A model generated the notes under the pieces. It searched no databases. It worked only from the letters and a program-made list of their open reading frames with translations, and was not told the origin of the DNA. DNA of 64,000 nucleotides from Aminobacter niigataensis (GTDB lineage Bacteria; Pseudomonadota; Alphaproteobacteria; Rhizobiales; Rhizobiaceae). Location: positions 372,001 to 436,000 of the forward strand of contig NZ_JACHOT010000003.1 in NCBI RefSeq assembly GCF_014200015.1, given 5' to 3'. Every line of letters begins with the position of its first letter. Position 1 is the stretch's first letter. This document shows positions 9,452-17,252 of the stretch, one piece after another. The translations under genes and the position numbers were made by a program.

Positions 9452-9952
9452 ATGCCGATCATTTCACCTGTCGCTTCCAACCCTCTCGTCGATGGCCGCC
9501 AGTCCGAGCGAGCCATGCTGGTGCGCCGCGGCGTACAGCGCCTGCTGATGCAGATGGGCGCGCATGTGCTGCCCGAACTGTCGCTGGCGACCGGGCGACG
9601 CGCCGACCTTGTGGCGCTGACGCGCCAGGGCGACATCTGGATCATCGAGATCAAGTCGTCGATCGAGGACTTCCGCGTCGACCGCAAATGGCCGGAATAC
9701 CGGCTGCATTCGGACCGCTTCTTTTTCGCCACGCATCCGGAGGTGCCGGCCGGGATTTTCCCCGAGGAATGTGGCTTCATCCTCTCCGACGGCTATGGCG
9801 CCGAGATCATGCGCGAGGCCCCGGAGCACCGGATCGCGGCGGCGACGCGCAAAGCCCTCATGCTGCGCATCGCCCGCGCCGGCGCGGCCCGGCTGCTGGC
9901 AGCGGAACTGGCCGGGGTTTCGGTGCCGGCGCTGGAGGGGGAGAGCGAGTAG
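9452..9952 (+). CDS. mmcB: MmcB-family DNA repair nuclease-like protein
   Basis: This 166-residue protein is related to Caulobacter MmcB, linked to mitomycin C resistance. It has a PD-(D/E)xK-like core: acidic residue in RRADLVAL, then DIWIIEIKSSIEDFRVDRKWPEY, containing the ExK pair and basic residues of the family. The following region (HSDRFFFATHPEVP, FPEECGFILSDGYG) is also conserved as recalled. It is separate from the convergent actR gene. The biochemical activity of the family is not established. The assignment rests on motif and neighbour context (mmcB next to actRS/hrpB). Confidence 0.85.
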   Translation: MPIISPVASNPLVDGRQSERAMLVRRGVQRLLMQMGAHVLPELSLATGRRADLVALTRQGDIWIIEIKSSIEDFRVDRKWPEYRLHSDRFFFATHPEVPAGIFPEECGFILSDGYGAEIMREAPEHRIAAATRKALMLRIARAGAARLLAAELAGVSVPALEGESE

Positions 9953-9980
9953 GGAATAGGGAATAGGGAATAGGGAATAG
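9951..9980 (+). repeat. Heptanucleotide tandem repeat (AGGGAAT, about 4.3 copies)
   Basis: Just after the mmcB stop codon the unit AGGGAAT is repeated four times plus two bases without interruption. The convergent gap also holds two copies of a related complementary sequence, ACTATTCGCT, near 10019-10041, so RNA from the gap could fold weakly. Confidence 0.85.
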
Positions 9981-10042
9981 CAGAACGAGAAACGGCGCCC
10001 GAGGATCAAGCGCCGCCCACTATTCGCTACTCACTATTCGCT

Positions 10043-10603
10043 TTATCTCGGCGCCCGCTTGGCGAGGATGCGCTGAAGGGTGCGGCGGTGCATGTTGAGC
10101 CGGCGTGCGGTTTCGGAGACGTTGCGCTCGCACATCTCGTAGACGCGCTGGATGTGCTCCCAGCGGACGCGGTCGGCCGACATCGGATTTTCCGGCGGGG
10201 CTGCACGCTCGCCAGAGGCGTTGGTCAGCGCGGCATAGACGTCGTCGGCGTCGGCAGGCTTGGAGAGATAGTCGATGGCACCGAGCTTCACCGCGGTGAC
10301 AGCGGTGGCGATGTTGCCATAGCCGGTCAGGATGACGGTGCGGGTGTCTTCGCGGCGCTCGCGGATGGCCGAGACGACATCAAGGCCGTTGCCGTCGCCG
10401 AGGCGCATGTCGACCACGGCATAGGCCGGTGGATTGGCGCGGACCTTGGCGACCGCTTCCTCGACGCTTTCGGCGGTATCGACGGTAAAGCCGCGGCTTT
10501 CCATGGCGCGGGCCAGGCGTGTCAGGAAGGGCTTGTCGTCATCGACGAGCAGCAGTGAATGGTCTTCGCCCGGCAATGCGGCCGCAATGTCCTGGGTGGT
10601 CAT
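10043..10603 (-). CDS. actR: Response regulator ActR (RegA/PrrA family)
   Basis: Cytoplasmic response regulator that works with ActS in redox and acid responses; homologues control respiration, carbon and nitrogen fixation genes. The receiver domain has the acidic pocket DDD near residues 21-23, the phospho-acceptor D65 in VVDMRLGDGNG, and a conserved Lys in YLSKPAD. The C-terminal Fis-type helix-turn-helix NVSETARRLNMHRRTLQRIL is diagnostic of the RegA family. I chose the ATG at 10603, behind an AAAGG-type site, over one 17 codons upstream, because family members start shortly before LLLVDDD. It lies downstream of actS on the same strand. Confidence 0.94.
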   Translation of the reverse strand: MTTQDIAAALPGEDHSLLLVDDDKPFLTRLARAMESRGFTVDTAESVEEAVAKVRANPPAYAVVDMRLGDGNGLDVVSAIRERREDTRTVILTGYGNIATAVTAVKLGAIDYLSKPADADDVYAALTNASGERAAPPENPMSADRVRWEHIQRVYEMCERNVSETARRLNMHRRTLQRILAKRAPR

Positions 10604-10716
10604 CGCCTTTGATCCTTTTTGTCGTTGATCCCAGTCGTTCTTATCGTTTTTCAAGCAGATATAGGTGCAAAGCCGCGATGTCCAATGCCGGGGCGGTGAA
10701 CACCCCGTTCAAGACC

Positions 10717-12042
10717 TCATGCGGTGTCGAACATCGTCGTGCCGGCAGGGGCGGGATTGAGGAAGATGGCGCGCGGCCAGGAGATCTCGACAACCGCCCC
10801 CTCTCCCGGTCCGTTCGAATTGCTGAAACTGATGTCGGCGCCGGAACGCTCGAGCAGGGTCTTGGCGATGAACAGGCCGAGGCCGAGACCGCCGCCCGGC
10901 TCGGCGCCCTGGCGGGTCGACATATAGGGCTCGCCGATGCGATCGATGATGTCGGCAGGAAAACCCGGGCCGTCGTCGAGGATGCTGAAGGCGACGACGT
11001 CGCTGTCCCAGCGCCAGCGCACCGTGACGCGGCTGCGGGCGAAGTCAACGGCGTTTTCGACGAGGTTGCCGAGACCGTAGATGACACCCGGGTTGCGGTG
11101 GCCGACCGGCTCGGGCCCGATGCGCTCACCGGGATCGAGCTTGATGGAGATGCCGAAGTCGCGATGCGGGGCGATGACCTCCTCGACCAGCGACGTCAGC
11201 GGCAGGCGGGCGAGATGCTCCTCGCCCTCGGAGGACAGGCTGGTGAGGCGCTTGAGGATCTCGCGGCAGCGCTCGCTCTGGCTGCGCAACAAGGTGACGT
11301 CCTCGCCATATTTCGGATCCTTGCCGAGCGCGCGCTCCATCTCCTTGGCGACCAGCGTGATGGTGGCGAGCGGCGTGCCAAGCTCATGGGCGGCGGCGGC
11401 TGCGAGGCCGTCGAGCGCCGACAGATGCTGCTCGCGCTGCAGCACCAACTCGGTGGCGGCGAGCGCGTTGGCGAGCAGGCGGGCCTCGTCGGCGACGCGG
11501 AAGGCATACATGGCGGTGAAGGCAATCGAGCAGCACACCGCGATCCAGATGCCCGATGTGTAGATGAACGGCATCGCCAGCACGATGCCCTCGTACCAAG
11601 GCAACGGCAGGTGGAAGAAGGCAAGCAGGCTGACCATGATGATGACCAGCACCGCCAGCATGGCGGTCAGCCGCAGCGGCAGCGACGTCGCCGAGATGAC
11701 GACGGGCACCGTCATCAACAGCGAGAACGGGTTGGTGAGGCCGCCGGTGATGAACAGCAGGCCGGCGAGTTGCAAGCTGTCGAAGGTGAGGATTGCGAAG
11801 GCGGCGAAGGGGTTGAGGCGCTGGGTGGCCGGATAGCGGAAGGCGAGGAACAGGTTGAGCCAGGCGGAGCTGGCGATGAGCGCGAAACACAGGCTGACCG
11901 GCAGGGGGAACTCCAGCCAGTAGGCGACCACCACGACGGTGAAGCTCTGGCCGACGATCGCCAGCCAGCGCAGGCGGATCAGCGTGTTGAGCCGCAGCCG
12001 GTGGCTGTGCTGGAGGTCGGGGGTGCGGGTCAGCGAGTTCAT
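10717..12042 (-). CDS. actS: Redox sensor histidine kinase ActS (RegB/PrrB family)
   Basis: Membrane sensor kinase of the RegB family. About six hydrophobic helices precede the kinase core. The ubiquinone-associated motif GGLTNPF is present between two of them. The H-box is AAAHELGTPLATI with H219 as phospho-acceptor. C259 (SERCREIL) lies exactly 40 residues later, the same spacing as the redox-active Cys265 after His225 in Rhodobacter RegB. N and G boxes are intact (NLVENAVDFA, DDGPGF, GGGLGLGLFIAKTLLE). The ATG at 12042 was chosen because the upstream extension is basic and unlike the family. Gene order hrpB-actS-actR is typical of rhizobia. Confidence 0.95.
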   Translation of the reverse strand: MNSLTRTPDLQHSHRLRLNTLIRLRWLAIVGQSFTVVVVAYWLEFPLPVSLCFALIASSAWLNLFLAFRYPATQRLNPFAAFAILTFDSLQLAGLLFITGGLTNPFSLLMTVPVVISATSLPLRLTAMLAVLVIIMVSLLAFFHLPLPWYEGIVLAMPFIYTSGIWIAVCCSIAFTAMYAFRVADEARLLANALAATELVLQREQHLSALDGLAAAAAHELGTPLATITLVAKEMERALGKDPKYGEDVTLLRSQSERCREILKRLTSLSSEGEEHLARLPLTSLVEEVIAPHRDFGISIKLDPGERIGPEPVGHRNPGVIYGLGNLVENAVDFARSRVTVRWRWDSDVVAFSILDDGPGFPADIIDRIGEPYMSTRQGAEPGGGLGLGLFIAKTLLERSGADISFSNSNGPGEGAVVEISWPRAIFLNPAPAGTTMFDTA

Positions 12043-12146
12043 GCCAGCTATATGCGCTGCAAGGCGCGCCCGCGCCAAGTGCCCGTGCACGGTCTTTTCT
12101 GAAAACCAGTATCAACGGCTCCGCAAACCTTCGGTTCGGGTCGGCA

Positions 12147-14606
12147 TCACGTGCCGCGCGGCTTGGCGCGGGCGGTGGCCTGCGCCTCCAGCGGGTTGTC
12201 CGGCCAGACATGCCGGGGGTAGCGGCCGCGCATGTCGGAGCGGACATCGGCCCAGGAGCCGCGCCAGAAGCCGGGCAGGTCGCGCGTCGTCTGGATCGGG
12301 CGATGGGCCGGCGACAACAGTTCCAGGGTGAGCGGCACTGTGCCGCCAGCGATCGAGGGATGCTTGTCCATGCCGAACAGCTCCTGCACGCGCACGGCCA
12401 GCACCGGCCATTCGCCATCGTAGCGGATCGGCACATGGCTGCCGGACGGTGCTGTGAAATGCGTCGGGGCAAGCGAGGCGATCTTGCGCTGGAGGTCGTG
12501 CGGGACGAGCGACATCAGGCCATCGTGCAGGACGCCCGCGCCGATGCGGGCAAAGGTCGCCTCGCCGCGCAGGTAGGGCAGCAGCCAATCCTCGAGGCGG
12601 GCAAGCAGGGCTTCGTCCGACATGTCGGGCCAGGGATCGCCGAGGCCGCGATGCAGCCAGGTGAGGCGCTGGCGCAGCGTCTCGACCTCCTTGCCCCAGT
12701 CGAGCAGGTCGAGGCCGTGGGCGCGGAGCGCTTCGAGAATGGCGCGATCGGCCTCTTCGCCCCTGGGCGCCGGCAGCATGCGTTCGGACAGGGTGACGGC
12801 GCCGAGGCGGACGGTTTCGCGCACGCGTACCGAGCGCTTGTCCTTGTCGAAGGCGGACTGGGTTTTGCGTTCCAGATGTGAAGCAAGGACGGTGCGGATG
12901 TCGGCCTCGGAAACCGCGGCGGCGGACGAGATGCGAGCGTTCTGCGCCTTGCCCTGGAGATCGGCGACGACGAGATACTGTTCGCCGGCGAGCGGATCGG
13001 CGGCATCGACGGCGGCACCGCTGCCGTTGGCGAGCACAAAGCGGCCGCGCTCGCCACGCGCTTTGGCGACGCGGTCAGGCCAGGCGAGGAGAAGAAGCGC
13101 GCCGGGGGTGGGTGCACCTGACGGCTGCGCACCGTTGCCAGCCTGCCGCGCCAACCGCTCGGCCAGTTGCCGGGCAGCGTTGGCGCGGGGCGAGCGCTCG
13201 TTGCGGAAACGCTGCAGCCGGCGTTCGAGGTCGGCACTGTCGCCGCCGAGACCGCGCTCGGTCATCAGCACGGCGAGCTGCGCGGCCTCCGACCCGGCAC
13301 CTTGGCGCGCGGCTTCGGCGACCATGTGGGCGAGGCGGACGGGCAGCGCCAGCCTGCGCATCGCCTGGCCTGATGCAGTCAGGCGGCCGTCAGTGTCGAT
13401 GGCGTCGAGTTCGGTCAGAAGCGCCCTCGCCTCGGCCAGCGCCGGTGCCGGTGGAGCGTCGAGGAAAGAAAGCGTGGTCGGATCGGCGACGCCAAAGGCA
13501 GCGCAATCGAGCAGGAAACCGGACAGGTCGGCCTCGAGGATTTCGGGCGGCGAAAATGCCGGAAGTGCTGCCGTCTGCTCGGCGCGCCAGAGGCGAATGG
13601 CGATGCCGGGACTGGTGCGGCCGGCGCGGCCGGCGCGCTGGTCGGCGGCGGCGCGCGAGGCGCGCACGGTCTCGAGCCGGGTCAGCCCGCTCGCCGGCTC
13701 GTATCTGGGCAGACGCGACAGGCCGGAATCGATGACGACGCGGACGCCGTCGATCGTGATCGAGGTCTCGGCAATGGCGGTGGCGAGCACGACCTTGCGG
13801 CGACCGGCGGGCGCCGGCCTGATCGCTGCGTCCTGTGCCTTGCCGTCGAGCATGCCATAGAGCGGCACGATGTCGACATCGGCAGCTACGCGGCCATCTA
13901 GGCGCTCGGCGGTGCGCTCGATCTCGCGCTGGCCGGGCAGGAAAGCGAGCACGCTGCCCGGCTCGTCTGCCAATGCGTCCCGGATGGCCTTGGCCATGGC
14001 GTCCTCGATGGCTGTGCCTGCCGGACGCTCGTCGTAGCGGATGTCCACCGGATAGCTGCGGCCCTGGCTCTCGATGATTTCGGCGCCGTCGAGCAATCTT
14101 GAAACGCGGGCGCCGTCGAGCGTCGCCGACATAACGATGAGCCGGAGGTCGGGGCGTAGCGCGCCCTGCACGTCGAGCGCCAGCGCGAGGCCGAAATCGC
14201 CGTCGAGCGAGCGCTCGTGGAACTCGTCGAACAAGACGGCCGACACACCGGGCAGTTCGGGATCGTCGAGGATCATGCGGGCAAGCACGCCCTCTGTGAC
14301 GACAAGTATCTTCGTCTTCGGGCCGACTTTGCTTTCCATGCGCATGGCATAGCCGACGATACCGCCTGGCTCCTCGTCGAGCAGCGAGGCCATGCGGCGG
14401 GCGGCGGCGCGGGCAGCGAGCCGGCGCGGCTCGAGCAGGATGATCCTGCCGTCGCCCCGCCAGGCGGCATCGAGCAGCGCCAGGGGCACCAGCGTGGTCT
14501 TGCCGGCGCCGGGCGGGGCGACAAGCACGGCGTTGTTGCCTGCAGACAGGGCCGCGGCAAGTTGCGGCAGGACCGCCGTTACAGGCAGGTCGGGGAGCTT
14601 GGTCAT
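12147..14606 (-). CDS. hrpB: ATP-dependent helicase HrpB
   Basis: An 819-residue DExH-box helicase of the HrpA/HrpB family, probably acting on RNA in the cytoplasm. Motif I is PPGAGKTT at residues 31-38, motif II is DEFH at 127-130 (DEAH variant), motif III is SAT, and motif VI is QRAGRAGR. The C-terminal HrpB-specific region is present at normal length and includes the conserved PSGSHVPIRYDGEWPVLAVRVQE-type segment. The first 46 or so codons and about 70 bp upstream are duplicated at 15661-15873 beyond the neighbouring omp gene. It is followed by actS on the same strand. Confidence 0.95.
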   Translation of the reverse strand: MTKLPDLPVTAVLPQLAAALSAGNNAVLVAPPGAGKTTLVPLALLDAAWRGDGRIILLEPRRLAARAAARRMASLLDEEPGGIVGYAMRMESKVGPKTKILVVTEGVLARMILDDPELPGVSAVLFDEFHERSLDGDFGLALALDVQGALRPDLRLIVMSATLDGARVSRLLDGAEIIESQGRSYPVDIRYDERPAGTAIEDAMAKAIRDALADEPGSVLAFLPGQREIERTAERLDGRVAADVDIVPLYGMLDGKAQDAAIRPAPAGRRKVVLATAIAETSITIDGVRVVIDSGLSRLPRYEPASGLTRLETVRASRAAADQRAGRAGRTSPGIAIRLWRAEQTAALPAFSPPEILEADLSGFLLDCAAFGVADPTTLSFLDAPPAPALAEARALLTELDAIDTDGRLTASGQAMRRLALPVRLAHMVAEAARQGAGSEAAQLAVLMTERGLGGDSADLERRLQRFRNERSPRANAARQLAERLARQAGNGAQPSGAPTPGALLLLAWPDRVAKARGERGRFVLANGSGAAVDAADPLAGEQYLVVADLQGKAQNARISSAAAVSEADIRTVLASHLERKTQSAFDKDKRSVRVRETVRLGAVTLSERMLPAPRGEEADRAILEALRAHGLDLLDWGKEVETLRQRLTWLHRGLGDPWPDMSDEALLARLEDWLLPYLRGEATFARIGAGVLHDGLMSLVPHDLQRKIASLAPTHFTAPSGSHVPIRYDGEWPVLAVRVQELFGMDKHPSIAGGTVPLTLELLSPAHRPIQTTRDLPGFWRGSWADVRSDMRGRYPRHVWPDNPLEAQATARAKPRGT

Positions 14607-14676
14607 CAGCAGTCGTTCCGGGCCATCCGCCGCGCAGGCGGCCCGGCCGCAATATCAGCGGATGCGGGGATCACGC
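14467..14676. repeat. Direct repeat copy A (5' end of hrpB and its upstream region)
   Basis: About 210 bp covering the start of intact hrpB plus some 70 bp before its ATG. It matches 15661-15873 in the same orientation at roughly 90% by eye, with one or two small indels near the start codon. The omp gene lies between the two copies. Confidence 0.9.
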
Positions 14677-14766
14677 AACAACGGCATCCCGGCCAATTTT
14701 GGCGCGCAGGCCGCGCGGGGATGAGCTGGCATCAGGCCAGTTGCACCAGCCGAAGCCAGCGGGCAT

Positions 14767-15411
14767 CTAGAACCTGACGTTCAGGCCGATAGTGCCTGTC
14801 GTGAAATCGGCGTCGACAGTGTGCCCCGTCACATTGAGCACCTGCGGAAAGGTTTGCGCCTCAAGGACGAAATGACGGACCTCGAAGCTGATCGAGGCCT
14901 TTTCCGCAAACGCATATTCCGCGCCGCCGCCGACGGCATAGCCGGAGTGCGTGCGCCGGGGGTAGGAGACGTCGATGGACGCAAAGGAGTCGTAGTCGTG
15001 CTGGATGCCGACCAGCGCCCCGCCGGCAGTGCCGTAGACCAGTGCACGGCCAAACGCCAGGCCGAACTGGGCGTTGGCTGTTGCCAGCCAGTCCACGTTG
15101 AACCGGGCGTGATTGAAGCTGCCCACTATGCCCTTGACGTTGCCCAGGGCTCCGTCCACCGACACACCCATGACCGCCACGCCGTACTGGTAGCGATAGC
15201 CGGCTTTCAGGCCGGCAAGGCCGCCATCGATAGCTCCCATGTCGGGAACGCCAACGGGAACGTTGGCATAAGTCGCATCGCCATTGGCGCCACCAGCAAA
15301 GGCGCCGACATAGGCGCCAGACCAGTCGACAGCGGCCTGCCTTGCGTCCTGCGCAAAAGCCGACCCGGCAGCCACGACCATGGAAGCCGAGGCAACGGCA
15401 AGACGTTTCAT
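14767..15411 (-). CDS. Outer-membrane beta-barrel protein (opacity/Omp25-like)
   Basis: A 214-residue secreted protein with a clean signal peptide (MKRLAVASASMVVAAGSAFA, cleavage before QDARQ). The mature part reads DWSGAYVGAFAGGANG at its start and is rich in alternating aromatic/hydrophobic strands. It ends GTIGLNVRF, with the terminal Phe needed for outer-membrane insertion. These are features of small eight-stranded barrels such as rhizobial and Brucella Omp25-type proteins. It is flanked by two direct repeats of the hrpB 5' region, so it looks inserted between hrpB and its ancestral upstream neighbour. No substrate or ligand can be inferred. Confidence 0.82.
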   Translation of the reverse strand: MKRLAVASASMVVAAGSAFAQDARQAAVDWSGAYVGAFAGGANGDATYANVPVGVPDMGAIDGGLAGLKAGYRYQYGVAVMGVSVDGALGNVKGIVGSFNHARFNVDWLATANAQFGLAFGRALVYGTAGGALVGIQHDYDSFASIDVSYPRRTHSGYAVGGGAEYAFAEKASISFEVRHFVLEAQTFPQVLNVTGHTVDADFTTGTIGLNVRF

Positions 15412-15590
15412 GGTTCCCCCTCAGACGACAGCAAGTCGAATCTGTCTGGTTGGACTGGATACAGCCGCGATCTTAGGTGTCAACAAGTAGTACAGCTCAG
15501 ATTGTACCTGCAGCAATTGAATGGAGCTTCCTGTCACATTCGGTCGCCAAGGCAGTGCTCATCGCGACCGTTCCTTTGCCGGAATGAAGC

Positions 15591-15800
15591 TTAACGTGAC
15601 GCATCCTTGACGGTGACAGAGGGGTCCGTGGCAGAATTTTGCGCGTCCCTCGTCTGCGCAGCGTCGAGAAGCGCCAGCGGCACCAGCGTGGTCTTGCCGG
15701 CGCCGGGCGGGGCGACAAGCACGGCGCTATTGCCGGACGCCAGGGCCTCGGCAAGTTGCGGCAGGACGGCCGAAACCGGCAGGTCGGGGAGCTTGGTCAT
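15591..15800 (-). pseudogene. Truncated second copy of the hrpB 5' end
   Basis: From the ATG at 15800 the first 48 or so residues match HrpB almost residue for residue: MTKLPDLPVSAVLPQLAEAL versus MTKLPDLPVTAVLPQLAAAL, then the complete Walker A PPGAGKTTLVPLALLDAA. The similarity then stops and about 20 unrelated codons follow before a stop at 15591. There is no helicase core, so no function is expected. The 70 bp upstream of the ATG is also a copy of the real hrpB leader. It may be the scar of an insertion that brought in the omp gene, or of a tandem duplication. Confidence 0.88.
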
Positions 15801-15873
15801 CAGGTTCGTTCCGGGCCATCTGCGCCGCGCAGGCGGCCCGGCCGCAATATCAGCGGATGTGGGGATCAGGCAA
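15661..15873. repeat. Direct repeat copy B (hrpB 5' end and leader)
   Basis: Second copy of the 210-bp segment at 14467-14676, same orientation, about 985 bp further along from the end of the first. Differences cluster in a few codons, and the reading frame is kept through the shared part. Confidence 0.9.
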
Positions 15874-15951
15874 TATCGCGTGCGAGGCCCGCTGGCTCGT
15901 CTCGCGGCCTGCGCACCTGGGTGCGGGCTGCTTTCAGCTGCGATCCCGGGC

Positions 15952-16161
15952 TCAGGCCGCGCTCTTTCCACGGCGTTCCCTGGTCTTTTCCGCCGTGTTT
16001 TTCTGATCGATGTCGCTCAGCAGAGCGCAGGCGATCGACGCCTCGGACTTGGTCAGGCCGATGAGCGGAGCAAAGCCGAGCATGGCGGGCTCCTCGGTCA
16101 TGGTGTCCCAGACGGTCCAGAGATCGGACGGGTCCAGGACCAGTTCGTAACGCTTGTCCAT
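15952..16161 (-). CDS. Small conserved-looking protein of unknown function (69 aa)
   Basis: A short acidic then basic protein: KRYELVLDPSDLWTVWDT at the front, a central segment AMLGFAPLIGLTKSEASIAC, and a charged tail (EKTRERRGK). A strong GAGGAGG site lies upstream of two adjacent ATG codons (16164 and 16161). The second gives the better spacing of six bases. The presence of a good ribosome site and a balanced residue composition argue that it is real. I do not recognise a family. No signal peptide or membrane segment is evident. Confidence 0.6.
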   Translation of the reverse strand: MDKRYELVLDPSDLWTVWDTMTEEPAMLGFAPLIGLTKSEASIACALLSDIDQKNTAEKTRERRGKSAA

Positions 16162-16443
16162 CATGCGCCTCCTCGCGAATCATGAATGATCGGGCATGAA
16201 CCGGTGTGACTGGCGCTGGTGAAGGAAAGATAAGTATTAACAACAGGATAAGATTAAAATTGTAGCGAGCTCGCCTGCCAGCGAAGTCCAGGGAACGGTG
16301 GACCGGGTTGCCAGGAGCGACGCGGTGAATGCCGACCGCGAAGCGTCACAATCGTTAGCCAAGTGTGATCCGGCGGCCCTTTCATTGCCCGAAACGGACA
16401 ATATGTGACGGATCCCTGACAGTTTTGCGACAGGAGAGGGTCC

Positions 16444-17172
16444 GTGGCGCAGATGATGCATCCAGCAGTTGGCAACGTCGCCATGGGACCACGGCGTGAC
16501 CATTTCCGCTTCCTGGCCTGTGCGCTGGCGCTCGTCGGCGCAGTCACCGTCGCCTCGGCGCTCGCGGCGATCATTGCGCCCGGAATCCGCTCGCTGCTGC
16601 TGCAGGAGGACGGCATCATCGAGATGGGCACCGTGCTTTTCCTCGGGGCAGCCGTGCTCGGAGCGGGTGCCCCAACGGCGCTGCGGGGACCGCGCGTGCC
16701 GCTGGTGCTGGCGGGCCTGATTGCCCTCGCCGAACTTCTTGATGAAACCAGCTTCGGCTCGCGGCTGTTCGGGTTCCAGCCCTTGACGCTCTATGGCGGC
16801 GGGCATCTCGACGGTTTCCACGACCTGTTGATCCTGGCGTTCCGGCTGTTGCAGCAGGTCAGCCACAACCTCGCCTGGCTGCTGGTCGTGCTGATGCTCG
16901 CGGTATCAGTGGGGCTCTCGTTGTTCGCCCTGCGCCAGATCGCGCGCAACATGGGCGGAGCGACGACATGGCTCTCGGGCCACGCCCTGCTTTTCCTGCA
17001 TGTCAGCTTCATCGGGTTGGCGCAGGTCATCGACATCGCTGCATCGTCGCGCGTGCTTGCCGCCGTCGAGGAAGTGCTCGAACTCAACGCGGCGATATTG
17101 CTGGCGTTTTATGTGGCACAGCAGGGGTGGGAGGTGTCCACCCGACACATTCGGCCAAGTGGGACGCATTGA
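16444..17172 (+). CDS. Integral membrane protein of unknown function
   Basis: A 242-residue polytopic protein with about six hydrophobic stretches. The first runs through FLACALALVGAVTVASALAAII and the last through AAILLAFYVAQQ. Between helices it carries acidic, conserved-looking loops: LLLQEDGIIEMGTVLF, ELLDETSFGSRLFGFQPL and GGGHLDGFHDLLIL. A GTG start at 16444 is preceded by AGGAG seven bases upstream; the ATG at 16453 is too far from it. The protein is not a transporter or enzyme family that I recognise. The acid/His-rich loops could bind metal or form an active site, but that is speculation. It is convergent with the oxidoreductase at 17253. Confidence 0.75.
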   Translation: MAQMMHPAVGNVAMGPRRDHFRFLACALALVGAVTVASALAAIIAPGIRSLLLQEDGIIEMGTVLFLGAAVLGAGAPTALRGPRVPLVLAGLIALAELLDETSFGSRLFGFQPLTLYGGGHLDGFHDLLILAFRLLQQVSHNLAWLLVVLMLAVSVGLSLFALRQIARNMGGATTWLSGHALLFLHVSFIGLAQVIDIAASSRVLAAVEEVLELNAAILLAFYVAQQGWEVSTRHIRPSGTH

Positions 17173-17186
17173 AGCGCCCCCTCTCC

Positions 17187-17228
17187 GTCACGGCTTTGCT
17201 GTGACACCTCTCCCCCACTGCGTGGGGG
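17187..17228. repeat. Double hairpin in a convergent gap (rhizobial palindromic repeat type)
   Basis: Two adjacent dyads lie between convergent genes: GTCACGGC/GCTGTGAC (17187-17205, one mismatch) and CCCCCAC-TGC-GTGGGGG (17212-17228). Similar short GC-rich palindromes occur at 25304-25483 and 47146-47168. It may act as a transcription barrier for both genes. Confidence 0.65.
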
Positions 17229-17252
17229 CGAGGAACCCAAGCTGGAGTCTTT

